Source: Pleurostoma richardsiae (lineage: Eukaryota > Ascomycota > Sordariomycetes > Calosphaeriales > Pleurostomataceae). Taken from it: 64,000 bases of DNA. Below, piece by piece: positions 10,919-21,730 of this stretch; the first letter of the stretch is position 1; each line of letters begins with the position of its first letter. The DNA lies in contig JANBVO010000061.1 of NCBI GenBank assembly GCA_030052745.1, positions 98,810 through 162,809 on the forward strand, written 5' to 3'. The translations under genes were made by a program, and so were the position numbers. The notes beneath the pieces are model-generated. The model saw only the letters and a list, made by a program, of their open reading frames with translations, was not told the origin of the DNA and made no database searches.

Positions 10919-12016
10919 GGGCTACCTGGAGAGATCAAGCTGGTGGCTCTGCATGCCCAGATCGCATTGGAAATCCGGTCGACTTGACCATGGTCTATCT
11001 ACGGCTTAAGTCCGGAGCAGAGCATTCGGTCGCACAAACATGAGTAAGCCACCTGCGATGAGACAAGCAAACGGGCGGGGGAAGCAGGACGCCCGGAATT
11101 GCCCTGTGCCCTAAACAGCCCGAGCCACGGACAGCCGCAAGAATGATGGGCGCTCTCGACTGAGAGCGAAGTGGGGATCGGCGTACGGAGCTGTAGCAGC
11201 TTATAATTCCGACGGACCTTGGCTGGCCTTCGGCTTTGTGCCCCTCGCGCTCTCGGATTCCCACGACGGCGAGCGGCTCGTTCCCGGGAAAAGCGGGCCA
11301 TCACGTCCCACTGCGGCGGAGTCACCGAAGCGGAACATGTGCCGAGACAGCCGCATTTGTCGTACGCCAACTGCAGCTGATAGACAATTGCCTGATCTTT
11401 GCTCCGGTTGCTTCGGATATTTGACCAAGACCCCAGTCTTCTATGGACCTTTCGTGCTCCTCAACTCGTGGGCCCTAGCTTTCAAGTGACATCGCAAATG
11501 ACTCTCATAGGTCTAGCTGGGGAGAGAGGATTGAGCGATCTCAAGGTCGCAATGATTCTGATAGGCTTTGATCTGGTCTATCTGTAGCAACAACTGCTTT
11601 CATCCTTCAGTGAGAAAAGAGCTGGTAGATCGGCGGACCTGAAAGAGGACCTGCTGGCGGTTTTGAATGCTCACCCACCCCCCACGTGTTGGCCGCATCT
11701 GCATAAATCTGGGTAAGCCACACCGTAGAGAAGTTCTTTGCTACTGAGCAAGACCGGTTTGCTGGAGCTTATCGGGAGCTGCCTTCAAATTTCCTCTTTC
11801 CAGTAGAACGTTTCCCCCGCCGCGTGACACGGTGGTTTTTATTCATGCGGTCGGGCTCTCATGATGGGGCATTTTTCACCTCGTCTGTTACATCATAATC
11901 ATCATGTGCAGTACTCCAGAAAAGACTCCGCAGGAAATGTTTAATGTCTCGGGTGTTATCGAGTTCGAAGATCCCGAGATGCCCTTGCTGATCGTAGCAC
12001 CCCGTCGCTCCCGCTG

Positions 12017-12043
12017 CGGCACCTCGGCGGCTCGGAGGCTCGG
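12017..12043 (+). promoter_or_regulatory. Phased CGG-N5-CGG array, prenyltransferase promoter
   Basis: CGG triplets start at 12017, 12025, 12033 and 12041, exactly 8 bp apart. An additional CGG at 12028 is out of phase. The 16-mer at 12029-12044 (GGCTCGGAGGCTCGGG) occurs again, inverted, in the decarboxylase promoter at 15452-15467. The array ends about 30 bp before a TATA-like element. Directly repeated CGG half-sites are a known Zn2Cys6 target type. Confidence 0.6.
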
Positions 12044-12074
12044 GAGACACGCCAACAGCATTGTCTCAAGAAGA

Positions 12075-12082
12075 TATTTAAA
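12075..12082 (+). promoter_or_regulatory. TATA-like element
   Basis: TATTTAAA, 55 bp upstream of the ATG at 12137. A transcript starting about 30 bp downstream would still include that ATG, which supports the longer protein. Confidence 0.4.
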
Positions 12083-12136
12083 TTTTAGATTCGGCAAAGT
12101 GATATTACGAGCTGTGTCGAGATTGGATGTGCTTTA

Positions 12137-12934
12137 ATGAGACTGATTCATTTTATATTCTCATCGTCCCCATCCCATTATCGGAGTAACGCGGCACGTC
12201 AACTGTTTGTGCACCCCACTCCTTCAGTTATCCAGTCGCTTTTGAACCAAGCTTGGGCGCCATTCCCGCTCAGTAGCTCAGTTACCAAACCAACAGGACC
12301 AGCAATGAACGGGGGATCCGTTGATTTAACATCGGATCATGTTCGCAATACTCGGAGGCAGAAGATCATCGTTGCCATAACCGGGGCCACAGGGGCAATC
12401 TTGGGCATTCGGGTCCTGATTGCCCTTCGGCGCCTGCACGTTGAAACGCACCTTGTCATATCGAAATGGGCGGAAGCAACTATCAAATATGAGACGGACT
12501 ATCACCCGTCGGCCGTGCGTTCCCTGGCGGATCACGTCTATGGCAGTAACGACATGGCCGCTCCAATCGCCAGCGGCTCATTCCTGGCTTCTGGCATGAT
12601 CGTGGCACCTTGCAGCATGAAAACCTTGGCAGCCATCCACAGCGGCTACTGTGACGATCTGATATCCCGCGCTGCGGATGTTATGATTAAGGAGAGAAGG
12701 AAGCTGGTTCTCGTCACGCGTGAGACCCCGCTGAGCGAGATACACCTTCGGAATATGCTGGAAGTGACGAGGGTTGGGGCAGTCATTTTCCCGCCTGTCC
12801 CAGCGTATTACACAAAGCCAGGTTCGATCGACGAAATGGTCGACCAGAGCGTTGGAAGGATGCTAGATCAGTTCAGCTTGGATACAGGCGACTTCGAGCG
12901 ATGGGAGGGCTGGAAGAAAGACCGGGAAGAGTAG
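12137..12934 (+). CDS. pad1: Flavin prenyltransferase, UbiX/Pad1 family
   Basis: Single exon, 265 residues from the ATG at 12137. Family similarity starts at about residue 75 with 'KIIVAITGATGAILGIR' (the UbiX GxTGA flavin-binding loop) and continues with 'SGMIVAPCSMKTLAAI', 'RRKLVLVTRETPLSEIH', 'PPVPAYYTKP' and 'VGRMLDQF'. Pad1/UbiX proteins attach a dimethylallyl unit to FMN to make prenyl-FMN, the cofactor of Fdc1-type decarboxylases. One such decarboxylase is encoded 2.8 kb downstream. The first 56 residues before an alternative ATG (12305) contain Arg and Ser and no Asp or Glu, like a mitochondrial presequence; yeast Pad1 is mitochondrial. Starting at 12305 would give 209 residues. A CGG-repeat array and a TATA-like element lie just upstream. 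Confidence 0.92.
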   Translation: MRLIHFIFSSSPSHYRSNAARQLFVHPTPSVIQSLLNQAWAPFPLSSSVTKPTGPAMNGGSVDLTSDHVRNTRRQKIIVAITGATGAILGIRVLIALRRLHVETHLVISKWAEATIKYETDYHPSAVRSLADHVYGSNDMAAPIASGSFLASGMIVAPCSMKTLAAIHSGYCDDLISRAADVMIKERRKLVLVTRETPLSEIHLRNMLEVTRVGAVIFPPVPAYYTKPGSIDEMVDQSVGRMLDQFSLDTGDFERWEGWKKDREE

Positions 12935-13049
12935 ACGGCTGGAAGTTTGCTTATTGGAAGTACGGTCCATCATTGGGCAAACTATTTGTGACAGGCCCTG
13001 CAGATTCTGTCAGTAAGTTCAAAGATATAAGCCGCTGGCTACCCACCAT

Positions 13050-15254
13050 TCATAAAATAGTTGAGATAGGCCAGAGGGGAGAGGCCGTCCATACCGACCT
13101 CTGAAAGGTCAAGGCCAAGGGGTTGGTTGCTGCTCCTATTGATCGTTGTAAATCAATATATGTCAGTTTGCGAGGAGTTGATGATGCTGACCCTAGTGAA
13201 GGTTGAAAGAAGTAGGGGTCGGTGGCGTTGGACGTATCAGCGTCAGTATAGAGTCCTGAGCTAGAACCTGTCGGGTTGTAGAGGGGTGGCTGCTCAGCAG
13301 GTACATGCTGCGGGTGGTCCTGGCCTAGAGCTTCTCTTAGACTGAGCAGTGTTCTTATGTGCTGAGGAGACAACCATCTGATTTCTCCGGAGCCCAAGCC
13401 ATCGTAGGCAGCATTTGCTGTGTCGGCAGCGAATACGTCAACGACTTGTTGTTGCAACCGCCGACAATCAGTATTGTCCCTGGTTTCGTCCCAAGCATAA
13501 AGCAGCAGGGCTGCGCTCAGTGCTTCATGCAAGATTGACCACGTTCGCCTTGGGACTATGCTCAAGGCCTGAAATTCTAGAAACGACTCGCAGACATTCA
13601 CCAAATTCTCTCTCGCCTTTACTCGTAGAACGTTGTTGCTCGGCTGCCCGCTCGTTCGCGCAGAGTTGCGAATCGCGGGGCGGCAGACGTACGTGACAAA
13701 AAATGACACGTGCATCTTAAGAGCATAGTGCTCTAGGAGCTGAGCCAAGTCCTTGCAGTCGCTAACCTCGTGTAGGTGACTTGAAGCCCTGCCGTACGCT
13801 TCATCAACATGTCTCAAGATGTCGGCCGGCAATTGATCGACCCGCACATCCAAAGCTTTCCGTTGCATAAACTCGATACTCAGGCAACAGATAATATTCA
13901 TAACACTTGCATACGAAAGATTACTGGCTGCGGGAACCCGTGATTCTGATAGCCATCCATGGCCGTAGATTGCTGGAGGTCGATCGTGGCAAATACTAAG
14001 CAAAGCATCCTGCCATACCACTCTCGACCTTCTTGTCATCAGCCGAGATGGGAATACGTATAAGCAGGTCTTAATAAAACTATAATCTTACCTCAATAGC
14101 TGGGTTTCTGTTACCGCCTCCCGGTTTATACCAAGATCACCGTCGGAGGTAAAGGCGATTGTTTGGGCAAGTCGAACAGTTGTGCCTAGTAAAGCCCACG
14201 CAGCATCTGACTGACCGGTATTTTGGAGTGTATTGCCCAGTATCAAGAGTGTTTGGATGTCAGAAGTAGAGGGTTGAAATAAGAAGTTCGCTAAACGCAA
14301 GGCGTGGAAAGACCTCTTTGCTACATGAACGAGTCAGTTTCCACGACTGGCGAAAGAGTAACAGTGGCGAAATGAAAAATCTGTACCGAAAGTGTGACTG
14401 GCACTTGTGCTTTCTCGGTCATCTGAGAAGTGTGCTCCTGATGCGACAATCGAAAGTAGCAGTGCGATGAAGCTAACGCCATTTCGTGATGCCCACTGTC
14501 CCTCTACGAGCTTTTGTCGATTTCTCAGTTCGCCAGCCGCCTCTGCCTTCAGGTATGCAGAGAGATCCAGCTCGAATCGGTCCGTATTTAGGAGTATGGG
14601 ATTAAACGGGGCGACGTGTGTGCGATAATGCTGATAGAATCTGGTCATACCCCAACCCCTGTTAGGACCCATCCTACACCCCGAGCAGCTGGCCGTTGCA
14701 TACCTCACAATGTCATTCCGCTGTGGGGCTATCGCCATCAGAGCATCAACGGCATCTCCCTGGGCATTGTGCTCCATGAAGAGGTAGCTCGTAAGCGTGT
14801 TCTGGAGGCCGAGCACTGCTCTCACGTCCCGAGCCAACGGCTCGTCGTTTGGAGAGGACACTTTTGATGTCAGGATAGCCGAGACCGAATCTTGTCCCGG
14901 GGAGGCGATGCCCGCTGCAGATACTCCCGGCCGAGTTGCTTGGCGTTCCCGTTCTCCGGCCATGCCAGGTGGCGTCCTCCTTCGGGAGGAATCCCGGCCA
15001 GGGCGGCGTTGCTGACTCCCCGAAGTCTGAACATCAAACGACGTACAGATCTCAGGATGGCCTCGCCTCTGACAGGTGCGACACGGCTGAGATTTGTCGC
15101 ATTTGACCTTCGCGACTGTCAGAATCGCCGGGATACGGACGCTCTCACAGCCATAGGACGTCCTCACCTTGCGCTGCTGGCACGGGTAACAGGCCCGCGC
15201 CTCGTGCGCTCTGCGTCGGTCCCGCAATACTCTCTGGACACTCTCGCGGTCCAT
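13050..15254 (-). CDS. Zn2Cys6 transcription factor, SdrA-like by position
   Basis: Model: complement of 13050-14031, 14092-14320, 14387-14658, 14704-15107 and 15168-15254; 628 residues. The Zn2Cys6 cluster is split by a 60-bp in-frame intron. After splicing it reads Cys22-x2-Cys25-x6-Cys32-x5-Cys38-x2-Cys41-x8-Cys50, with the basic 'QQRKVKC' between the first cysteines. A fungal-specific middle homology domain follows ('GVSFIALLLSIVASGAHF', 'FHALRLANFLFQPS', 'LLRRSRVVWQDALLSICHDRP'). The 45-bp intron 14659-14703 is in frame and less certain. The gene sits between the Pad1 and Fdc1 genes and is divergent from Fdc1 across 0.49 kb. In Aspergillus niger the sorbate-decarboxylation regulator sdrA occupies the same locus, so control of these two enzymes is the natural inference. 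Orthology was not tested. Confidence 0.85.
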
Positions 15255-15381
15255 CACGCCGCCCAATGGAAGTATCACAATCAAGTGTACTGGGAGCCTG
15301 TTTCTGCCGTGCAGCTGTGGTTTCTCTGGGTGGTTTGACCTGGCACGCGGGACTGGTCATGACGTAGGTACCTTAGTAACA

Positions 15382-15407
15382 TACCTACCTAGGTAGGTAG
15401 GTAGGTA
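15382..15407. repeat. TACCTACC / GGTAGGTA palindromic repeat
   Basis: Two TACC units meet four GGTA units around a central CCTAGG. The same TAGGTA theme recurs between genes elsewhere in the window, for example at 29481-29515, 48571-48600 and 56397-56425. Confidence 0.7.
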
Positions 15408-15452
15408 AACAAGCTTAGCTTCGAAGTTACGAGCGCCGGAAGTCCCGGCGGC

Positions 15453-15479
15453 CCGAGCCTCCGAGCCTCCGAGCCTCCG
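15453..15479 (-). promoter_or_regulatory. Phased CGG-N5-CGG array, decarboxylase promoter
   Basis: CCG triplets start at 15453, 15461, 15469 and 15477, so the minus strand has four CGG half-sites at 8-bp period with spacer AGGCT between each. Positions 15452-15467 are the reverse complement of 12029-12044 in the Pad1 promoter, identical over 16 bases. The array lies about 140 bp upstream of the TATA box. Confidence 0.65.
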
Positions 15480-15617
15480 AAGCGGCTTCCGCTGATTGCT
15501 TCGGACTCAGCTGTGCGGCATCGATTCGCGGTTTGGAATTGTCCAGTGCAGCTTGATCGATGTGAGGCCTTCCGAGGTTGGATAAGTGGGGTGCAGCACG
15601 ATGAAAAGATCTCTGGG

Positions 15618-15625
15618 TATAAATA
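15618..15625 (+). promoter_or_regulatory. TATA box of the decarboxylase gene
   Basis: TATAAATA, 128 bp upstream of the ATG at 15746. Confidence 0.55.
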
Positions 15626-15745
15626 AGTAGAACCGTGCAGGTTCCTTCGCTGGAGCTTGGCCTGAGTTTCAATTTATAACTCTTGTAAATTGTCCAGGAT
15701 ATCAGACACAGACTCTCGTTGCAAATAAGCTCATAGTAGAACGCA

Positions 15746-17311
15746 ATGGCGACCGATGCAGACCCAGCCCTTTCCTTCCGTGCTTTCGTGAGCGCCCTTC
15801 GAGCCGATGGCGATCTCGCCGAAATCAACGCGCCGGTCGATCCCCTTCTCGAAGCCGCCGCCATCACTCGGCTTGCATGCGAGACGAATGACAAGGCTCC
15901 TCTCTTCAATAACATCATCGGCAGGGAAGGAAATGGACTGTTTCGTATTCTGGGAGCCCCTAACTCGTTGAGGAACTCGAACAAGGACCGCTACGGGCGG
16001 TTGGCACGCCATCTCAGCCTTCCACCCACAGCTGGAATGCGCGAGATCCTCGACAAGATGACATCGGCCAGCACCGAAGATCCAATCGAGCCTACACTTG
16101 TGGAGGATGCACCCTGCAAGCAAAACTCCTTGGAAGGAGACGAAATCGACCTGACGGCTCTCCCTGCGCCGATGATACACAAGGACGACGGCGGAAAATA
16201 CATACAGACGTACGGCATGCACGTTGTTCAATCCCCTGATGGCAAATGGACCAACTGGTCCATCGCTCGGGCGATGGTGCACGATAAGAGACACCTAGTC
16301 GGACTGGTCATTGAACCCCAGCACATCTGGCAGATCCACCAGATGTGGAAGAAGGAAGGCCGTGACGTACCCTGGGCCCTGGCTTTTGGAGTGCCGCCGG
16401 CGGCCATCATGGCTTCTAGCATGCCAATCCCGGACGGAGTCTCAGAGGCCGGCTACATAGGTGCAATAACTGGCTCGTCGCTCGAGGTCGTGAAGTGCGA
16501 TACCAACGACCTTCTCGTGCCTGCCAACAGTGAGATTGTCCTTGAGGGCACTCTTTCTATCACAGAAACCGCAACAGAAGGCCCCTTTGGTGAGATGCAC
16601 GGCTATGTCTTCCCGGGAGATAGCCATCCCTGGCCGGTGTACACCGTGAACAAAATTACGTATCGTAACGATCCTATCCTTCCCATGTCATCCTGCGGAA
16701 GGCTCACCGACGAGACTGTGAGTAACATGGTCTGATCTGCCGTATGGTATTGAAAAGCTAATGGCATGTAGCATACAATGATTGGGGCGCTTGCTGCTGC
16801 TGAGATCGGGAGGCTCTGCAAGCAAGCTGGCTTGCCTGTTCTCGATGCCTTTTCACCCTTTGAGTCCCAGGTGACCTGGGTAGCGCTAAGAATCGATACG
16901 GAGAAGCTTCGCAGCATGCAAGTGTCACCGAAGGAGTTTGGCAGGAGAGTGGGGGACCTAGTTTTCAACCACAAAGCCGGCTACACAATCCACCGCCTAG
17001 TACTGGTCGGCGATGATATCGACGTCTATGACGGCAAAGATGTTATGTGGGCTTTCTCAACCCGATGCCGGCCCGGAACTGATGAAATCTTCTTCGAGGA
17101 TGTCCGTGGTTTTCCACTGATCCCATACATGTCCCATGGTAGTGGCAGCCCCGTCCGAGGAGGGAAGGTTGTCTCGGATGCGCTGCTCCCTTGCGAGTAC
17201 ACAACTGGTCGAACGTGGGTGGCTGCAGATTTCCAGAATTCTTACCCCGAGGAACTCAAGACCAAGATCCTCCAGAAGTGGAACGCGATGGGGTTCCGGA
17301 AGCAAGACTGA
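15746..17311 (+). CDS. fdc1: Ferulic/cinnamic acid decarboxylase, UbiD/Fdc1 family
   Basis: Exons 15746-16717 and 16772-17311 (54-bp intron GTGAGT...TAG); 503 residues, the Fdc1 length. The enzyme uses prenyl-FMN to decarboxylate alpha,beta-unsaturated acids such as cinnamate, ferulate or sorbate. Comparing from memory with Aspergillus niger Fdc1, the catalytic triad is intact: Arg175 in '[11 protein letters not shown]', Glu278 in 'TEGPFG' and Glu283 in 'GEMHGY'. The metal/phosphate ligands Asn170, His193 and Glu234 are also present. Long stretches such as '[12 protein letters not shown]' and '[16 protein letters not shown]' are family hallmarks. I see no clear mitochondrial presequence at its N-terminus, unlike the partner prenyltransferase. 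Its promoter is shared with the Zn2Cys6 gene. Confidence 0.96.
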
Positions 17312-18024
17312 TCGGCAAGAGGTCACGCTTCAATACAGCGCTACTAATGAGAGAAAGAGAAGTGATGGAGTCCACTGATATTCGCAAATCTCATGCTTCC
17401 TTCCTTTTGTAGGTCATTTCATTAAACAATGATCAGTATGTCTATATTGCAAGTGACTTTCTAGTTTTGCCCCAATACTACGAAGATAGCTCAAGACTCG
17501 GTTCGGATAGAAAGATGGTGTCCTTCTGCCCGTTTCTTTAGAGCAATGATATCTGTACAAGAAGCCGCCCAGTGGTGCTGTAGGCCAGTGTTCTGTGTTC
17601 GCGTGTGCGAGAAGACAAAAGGCATCGCCGATCAGTGAGCTGGGAGTCGCCACCTGTAGACTTTCTTCCCCTGGTCAGTAGGAGGACCTAGGGAAAGGAC
17701 AACGAGTCTACCGGCCCCCATCCTTCCATCTTACAGGAGTTCCCCTCGAAAGTTTACTCGTTCCCTGGTCTTTCACAGAGCCACAGATCGTCGACCTGCA
17801 CCAGTCATTATTGGGACATATCACGGATACACGTCGGAGGTCCTGTGGACTTCACACAGCCTTGCCGTTTATCGCCGTTAGTAGTGAGGGCGGATCGGAG
17901 ATACTCAAGCGAGGTAAGTGCTGCCTGACTTTGAGTATCGCCTACGAAATATCGTCACTTACGAAGATTACACCGCGGGATGATCCCAGAGGCTGGCTAG
18001 AAGCTTTCTAGGTCTGTCCGATGG
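17312..18024. other. Convergent intergenic stretch
   Basis: 3' flanks of the decarboxylase and the dioxygenase genes. No gene recognised. Confidence 0.5.
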
Positions 18025-19427
18025 TTAGTGAGACCCTGACTCTGCTTTGAGCACATGGGGATTTGCTGACCCAGTCCACGGCTCTCTTGCATGCTGAACC
18101 GCATGGTTCTGGATTCGAGTCAGCATAGGAATCCACAAACCGGCTGGGTTACTTACGTCGAGTAGCAGGACATCGCCAGCGGTCCAAGAGACAAGAGAAC
18201 GTGTTTCGCTGTGGCTTGTGAACTGACAGTAGCAAAAGAGGGGTGTCCGCAATCGCTTACTTGATAATTTCCACGGCCGACTCAAGGTATACCCGAGGAA
18301 TCAGCGTTCCGTCTCCGTACTGAGGTCAATATGAGTAGCAGTTATAAAGAGGGCTATAGAGAATTCTTACGTATGCTGGTGGCTGATATCTGCCGTCTTT
18401 ATTGATATGTGGCGGTTCTAGAGTATTACTCGAGAGAGCAGTAAGAAATCTTGACACAATGTTGTTAAAGAAGGCAGGTTCCCCAATCCGTGGGTGGTTT
18501 CGAATAGCTGCAGGTAAAAACGTCAACATTGATCGATCTTTCCAATTACAAAGAGTGGTGGGAATACCGGGGAGTTGTTGCCAGACCCGGAGATCGCCTA
18601 AGGGGTTTGTTTCCGAACGGTTTTCCCATGCCCATGTTGCGGTTGGCAGGCGACAGATTTCTTTCTCAACCTTTGCCCTGGCAGTTTCCGTGCCGTCTGT
18701 GTCAAGGATATGAAGGCCGTAGGATTGCCGTAGCGTGGTCCTGGCCGACTCTGTCTGGTCCTTCGGACCGTTGGGGTAGAAAAGCTGGTATTTGACACCC
18801 TAGCAGAATCAGTGGCACGCTCGAGATGTCCGCCATCTTTCGCACCTTTTTCTCCAGCTCATTTATGAACACGGGATGTTTCTCCTTCAAGCGCTGATAT
18901 AGAATCACGGAGTTGTTAATAGGCGTTTCGCCTCCTGAGAACGAATGTCAGCTGGCCTAGAGATTAAACGGACCAACGGTTCTAGACATACCAGTCTCTG
19001 GTGCAGATATGCAAAAGAATAGCACGTATGAAGGATAGTGAGGGCTGAGGCCAAATTCATTGTGTGGATAAACTGGTTGAGTATTCGGTCCTTCGTTGGC
19101 GGTAGCGACGTTTTTTGCCAGAACGGTCCGCCTCACGGGGTTGCCAATGTCTTCATGCGGAAGCCAGTGGAAGGCGTGGGCAAACCTGGAGAACTCCTGT
19201 GCGTCCTCGAGCCCCAGGTTCTGGAAGTAGATAGCGCCATGCTTTCTTAATAGCGCAGCAATCTGGCCCGCGTTTGCGAGATCTCCGATGCTAGACACCA
19301 GATCGTCCGTCGACACAGCCCGGTCGGTAGAACTGAGAGAGAGTGGGAACACCGTGCCCTCAACATAGGGAGGCGGGAGCGTCACGGCTGGCTCGTAAAG
19401 GGCGGGACGGAAGACTGCAGCTGCCAT
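18025..19427 (-). CDS. TauD/TfdA-like Fe(II)/2-oxoglutarate dioxygenase
   Basis: Model: complement of seven exons 18025-18108, 18157-18214, 18261-18319, 18371-18507, 18568-18799, 18846-18934 and 18992-19427; 364 residues. All six introns are 46-60 bp and the phases agree. The iron-binding triad can be read as His122-x-Glu124 ('YPHNEFG') and His343 ('VQHARE'). Arg345 is two residues after the distal His. Other family segments are 'HGAIYFQNL', 'ISAPETGGETPI' and 'SWTAGDVLLLDN'. The HxE version of the triad matches the clavaminate-synthase-like subgroup rather than HxD TauD. The substrate is unknown. It lies tail-to-tail with the decarboxylase gene, so action on the same aromatic or aliphatic acid pathway is possible but unproven. 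The 18261 donor / 18214 acceptor pair is the least certain junction. Confidence 0.85.
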
Positions 19428-20064
19428 GCTTGCAGAGATTTAAGGCTGCTGGTACCGTCTCCGTGGTATTCGGGTGTTTTACGAATCTCCTGTCATCGCT
19501 AATGCGATTTCACTTTTCTTTATATCATCTCGATCCACCTTTACCGGCGCAAGTTCCTCAACTGTCCGCGCTACTTCCCGCTGGTGGTGTTTAGGATGCC
19601 GGATCCCAGCGCCGGTCGATGTCGCCATACCATCCTTGCAAGCACGATTCGGTCCGCACCACCACGGACTTTCTAAGCCGGCCCCGTACCTCAGCAATGA
19701 ATACCAAACGGCCGGGGCTCATCGGCAGTCTGTGCCTCGGCTTAAAATCCTAACAGCTTCGGGAATGCAAACCCGCGCTTCTAGACCCGTACTACTAGGA
19801 TTGCCTCATACACGCCGAGCATGGCAACATGAATGCCAAGCCTGCCGAGTGACCCCTTTCTCACTTTTCTCCGTCCATACATGTTGTTCTGGCCAGACAT
19901 TGTCGGAGGGAAGAGGAAGAAAAACCAACTAGCGTTAACCATGGAATGATAAGAACAGATTCAACCCTGGCGATGGAGGAATAAAAGGATCAGGTGGCCC
20001 GGTAATAGTATGAGATGTCTCGCGAGCATCACCTCGCCTCTACTTCAGGCATTCGGGAACGAAG
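19428..20064. other. Divergent region, dioxygenase / UNC93-like
   Basis: 637 bp between two start codons. I found no CGG array like those of the Pad1 and Fdc1 promoters here, and no gene. Confidence 0.5.
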
Positions 20065-21730
20065 ATGTCCACCGCAGTAGGCAAGAATGACGAGGAGAGC
20101 GCTGTTCAGGCCGTTGGGGAGGCAGAACAAATCTCACGGCTTAAGAGATGGTATCGCAGCCCACTCTTTAACGTCATCCTGGTCGGCTTGATCTCTTTCA
20201 CTCAGCCAGGCATATGGAATGCGCTGAACAGTATGTGTAGCAACCCAATAGCTCACACTAACGCTAACCATAATATAGGCACTGGAGCTGGAGGCCAACA
20301 AGAGCCGTATCTCGTAAACGGGTCAAACTCGCTGACGTTCGGGTATGGTCGCAGTGTGTGGAAATTATTGGTGTGCTGAATGTTTCGGCTGACCTGTTGC
20401 AGTATCATGGTTTTCGGCTGCTCGATCTTCTCGATACTTGCAAACAAGTACGGAATCAAGAAGGTTTTGATTCTCGGAACTCTGGGCTATGCGCCGTACT
20501 CGGCATCCCTCTATGTTAACAATCGCTATGGCGTTGAGTGGTTCGTCCTGTTCGGAGGCGCGACCTGCGGAATTGCGGCCTCTGCCCTGTGGGCTTCTGA
20601 AGGTGCGATCGCTCTGGGCTATGGAGATGTCAAGGACAGGGGCAAATATAGTAAGTTGACCATGGTCATCGCGTAAGTATCTCTGCCGGACCTAACCTGT
20701 TGCAGCCGGTATCTGGCTCGGACTCAGAGAACTCGGCCAGCTCATTGGAGCATCTATCCAGTTGTCACTCAATGTCAACGACAACCATCGTGGAAAAGTG
20801 TCTTACACCACGTATCTGGTTCTCATCAGTCTGCAGTGCCTTGGGCTTCCGCTCGCGCTTCTTGTCTCGTCTCCGAACAAGATAATTCGCCGCAATGGCA
20901 AAGGCATCCGTGATCCCACCGAAAACAAGGCGGTCTTGGGCGAGTTCCGCAGGATGTGGGCTCTCCTGAGGAAACCACAGATATATTTCCTGATACCGAT
21001 ACTGGTCGGGTTCAGCTGGAACGGAACCTATATCGGCATCTACCTGACCAAGTACTTCTCAGTTCGGTCAAGGACCCTTGGCTCGCTGACTTCTGGCATC
21101 GTGGCTACATTCGCCAACATCTTTTGGGGTTGGTTCTATGATCTCAAGTATTTCAGCCGTCCCACTTTGGCGAAGTGGACCTGGTTCTTCTTCGCCGTCT
21201 TCATGGTCTCTCTGTTCGGATGGCAGTTTGCAAACGAGAAGCTGTACTCCAGCGCCGTGCCCAAGGTGACGCTCGACTGGGACAATGCTGGGTTCGGCAG
21301 GGGATTTGCTGTAATGGTGCTGATGAGGTTGGTGCTAGCCAGCCAGAGAGGTGGCAGGCGATCGTGCTGACAGCAATCCAGATTCATGAATGAGTCCCAC
21401 TACATGTTTGTGTACTGGATTATCGGCGCCTTTTTCGATGACATCGAAACCCTGACACTCGCCGTGGGAATCGTGCGGTCGTTCGAGTCTGTCGGCTCCT
21501 GCCTCGCTTTCGGCATCGGAGCCGCCGACGTGGCCCCGATGGTCAACTTGATCATCGCGTTCGTTATGTTCTGCCTGACGATACCCGCAACCACGCGTGT
21601 GGTCTTCTTGGTTCCGGAGCGCCCGGTGAACAACGCAAAGACGGAGGACGACGCTTCATCAGCGGACCTTGCAACCGACCCAGTCACAGTGAGTAAGGCG
21701 GCTGATGCAGTCGACGGTCCGCATGCGTGA
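20065..21730 (+). CDS. UNC93-like (DUF895) MFS membrane protein
   Basis: Exons 20065-20230, 20279-20342, 20403-20650, 20706-21327 and 21382-21730; 482 residues. It is a polytopic membrane protein of the fungal UNC93-like MFS group. Hallmarks are 'GIWNALNSTGAGGQ' at the first membrane segment, 'NSLTFGIMVFGCSIFSILANK', 'LWASEGAIALGYGD', and 'RGKYTGIWLGLRELGQLIG'. A conserved loop carrying 'ENKAVLGEFRRMWALLRKPQIY' follows (quoted in two parts: 'ENKAVLGEFRRMW' and 'ALLRKPQIY'). Such proteins are plasma-membrane or organelle transporters of unknown substrate. The fourth intron uses a weak GTTGGT donor (21328), accepted because the frame continues as 'MRFMNESHYMF'. Its position next to the decarboxylase and dioxygenase suggests export or import of a pathway acid, which is inference only. 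Confidence 0.87.

Larger units (their letters stand above)
10707..12136. other. Divergent region between SDR and prenyltransferase genes
   Basis: 1.43 kb without a convincing gene; several short frames overlap on both strands. It holds the SDR TATA box near one end and the CGG array plus TATA-like element of the prenyltransferase gene at the other. Confidence 0.5.
15255..15745. promoter_or_regulatory. Divergent promoter, regulator / decarboxylase
   Basis: This 491 bp interval carries a TACCTA/TAGGTA palindromic repeat, a four-unit CGG array and a TATA box on the decarboxylase side. Both genes could be controlled from here, including autoregulation of the factor. Confidence 0.65.

Noticed and set aside
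12305-12934. Shorter prenyltransferase start at 12305
   Set aside because: Possible, but the upstream ATG at 12137 lies downstream of a TATA-like element and adds a presequence-like extension, so the longer model was preferred.
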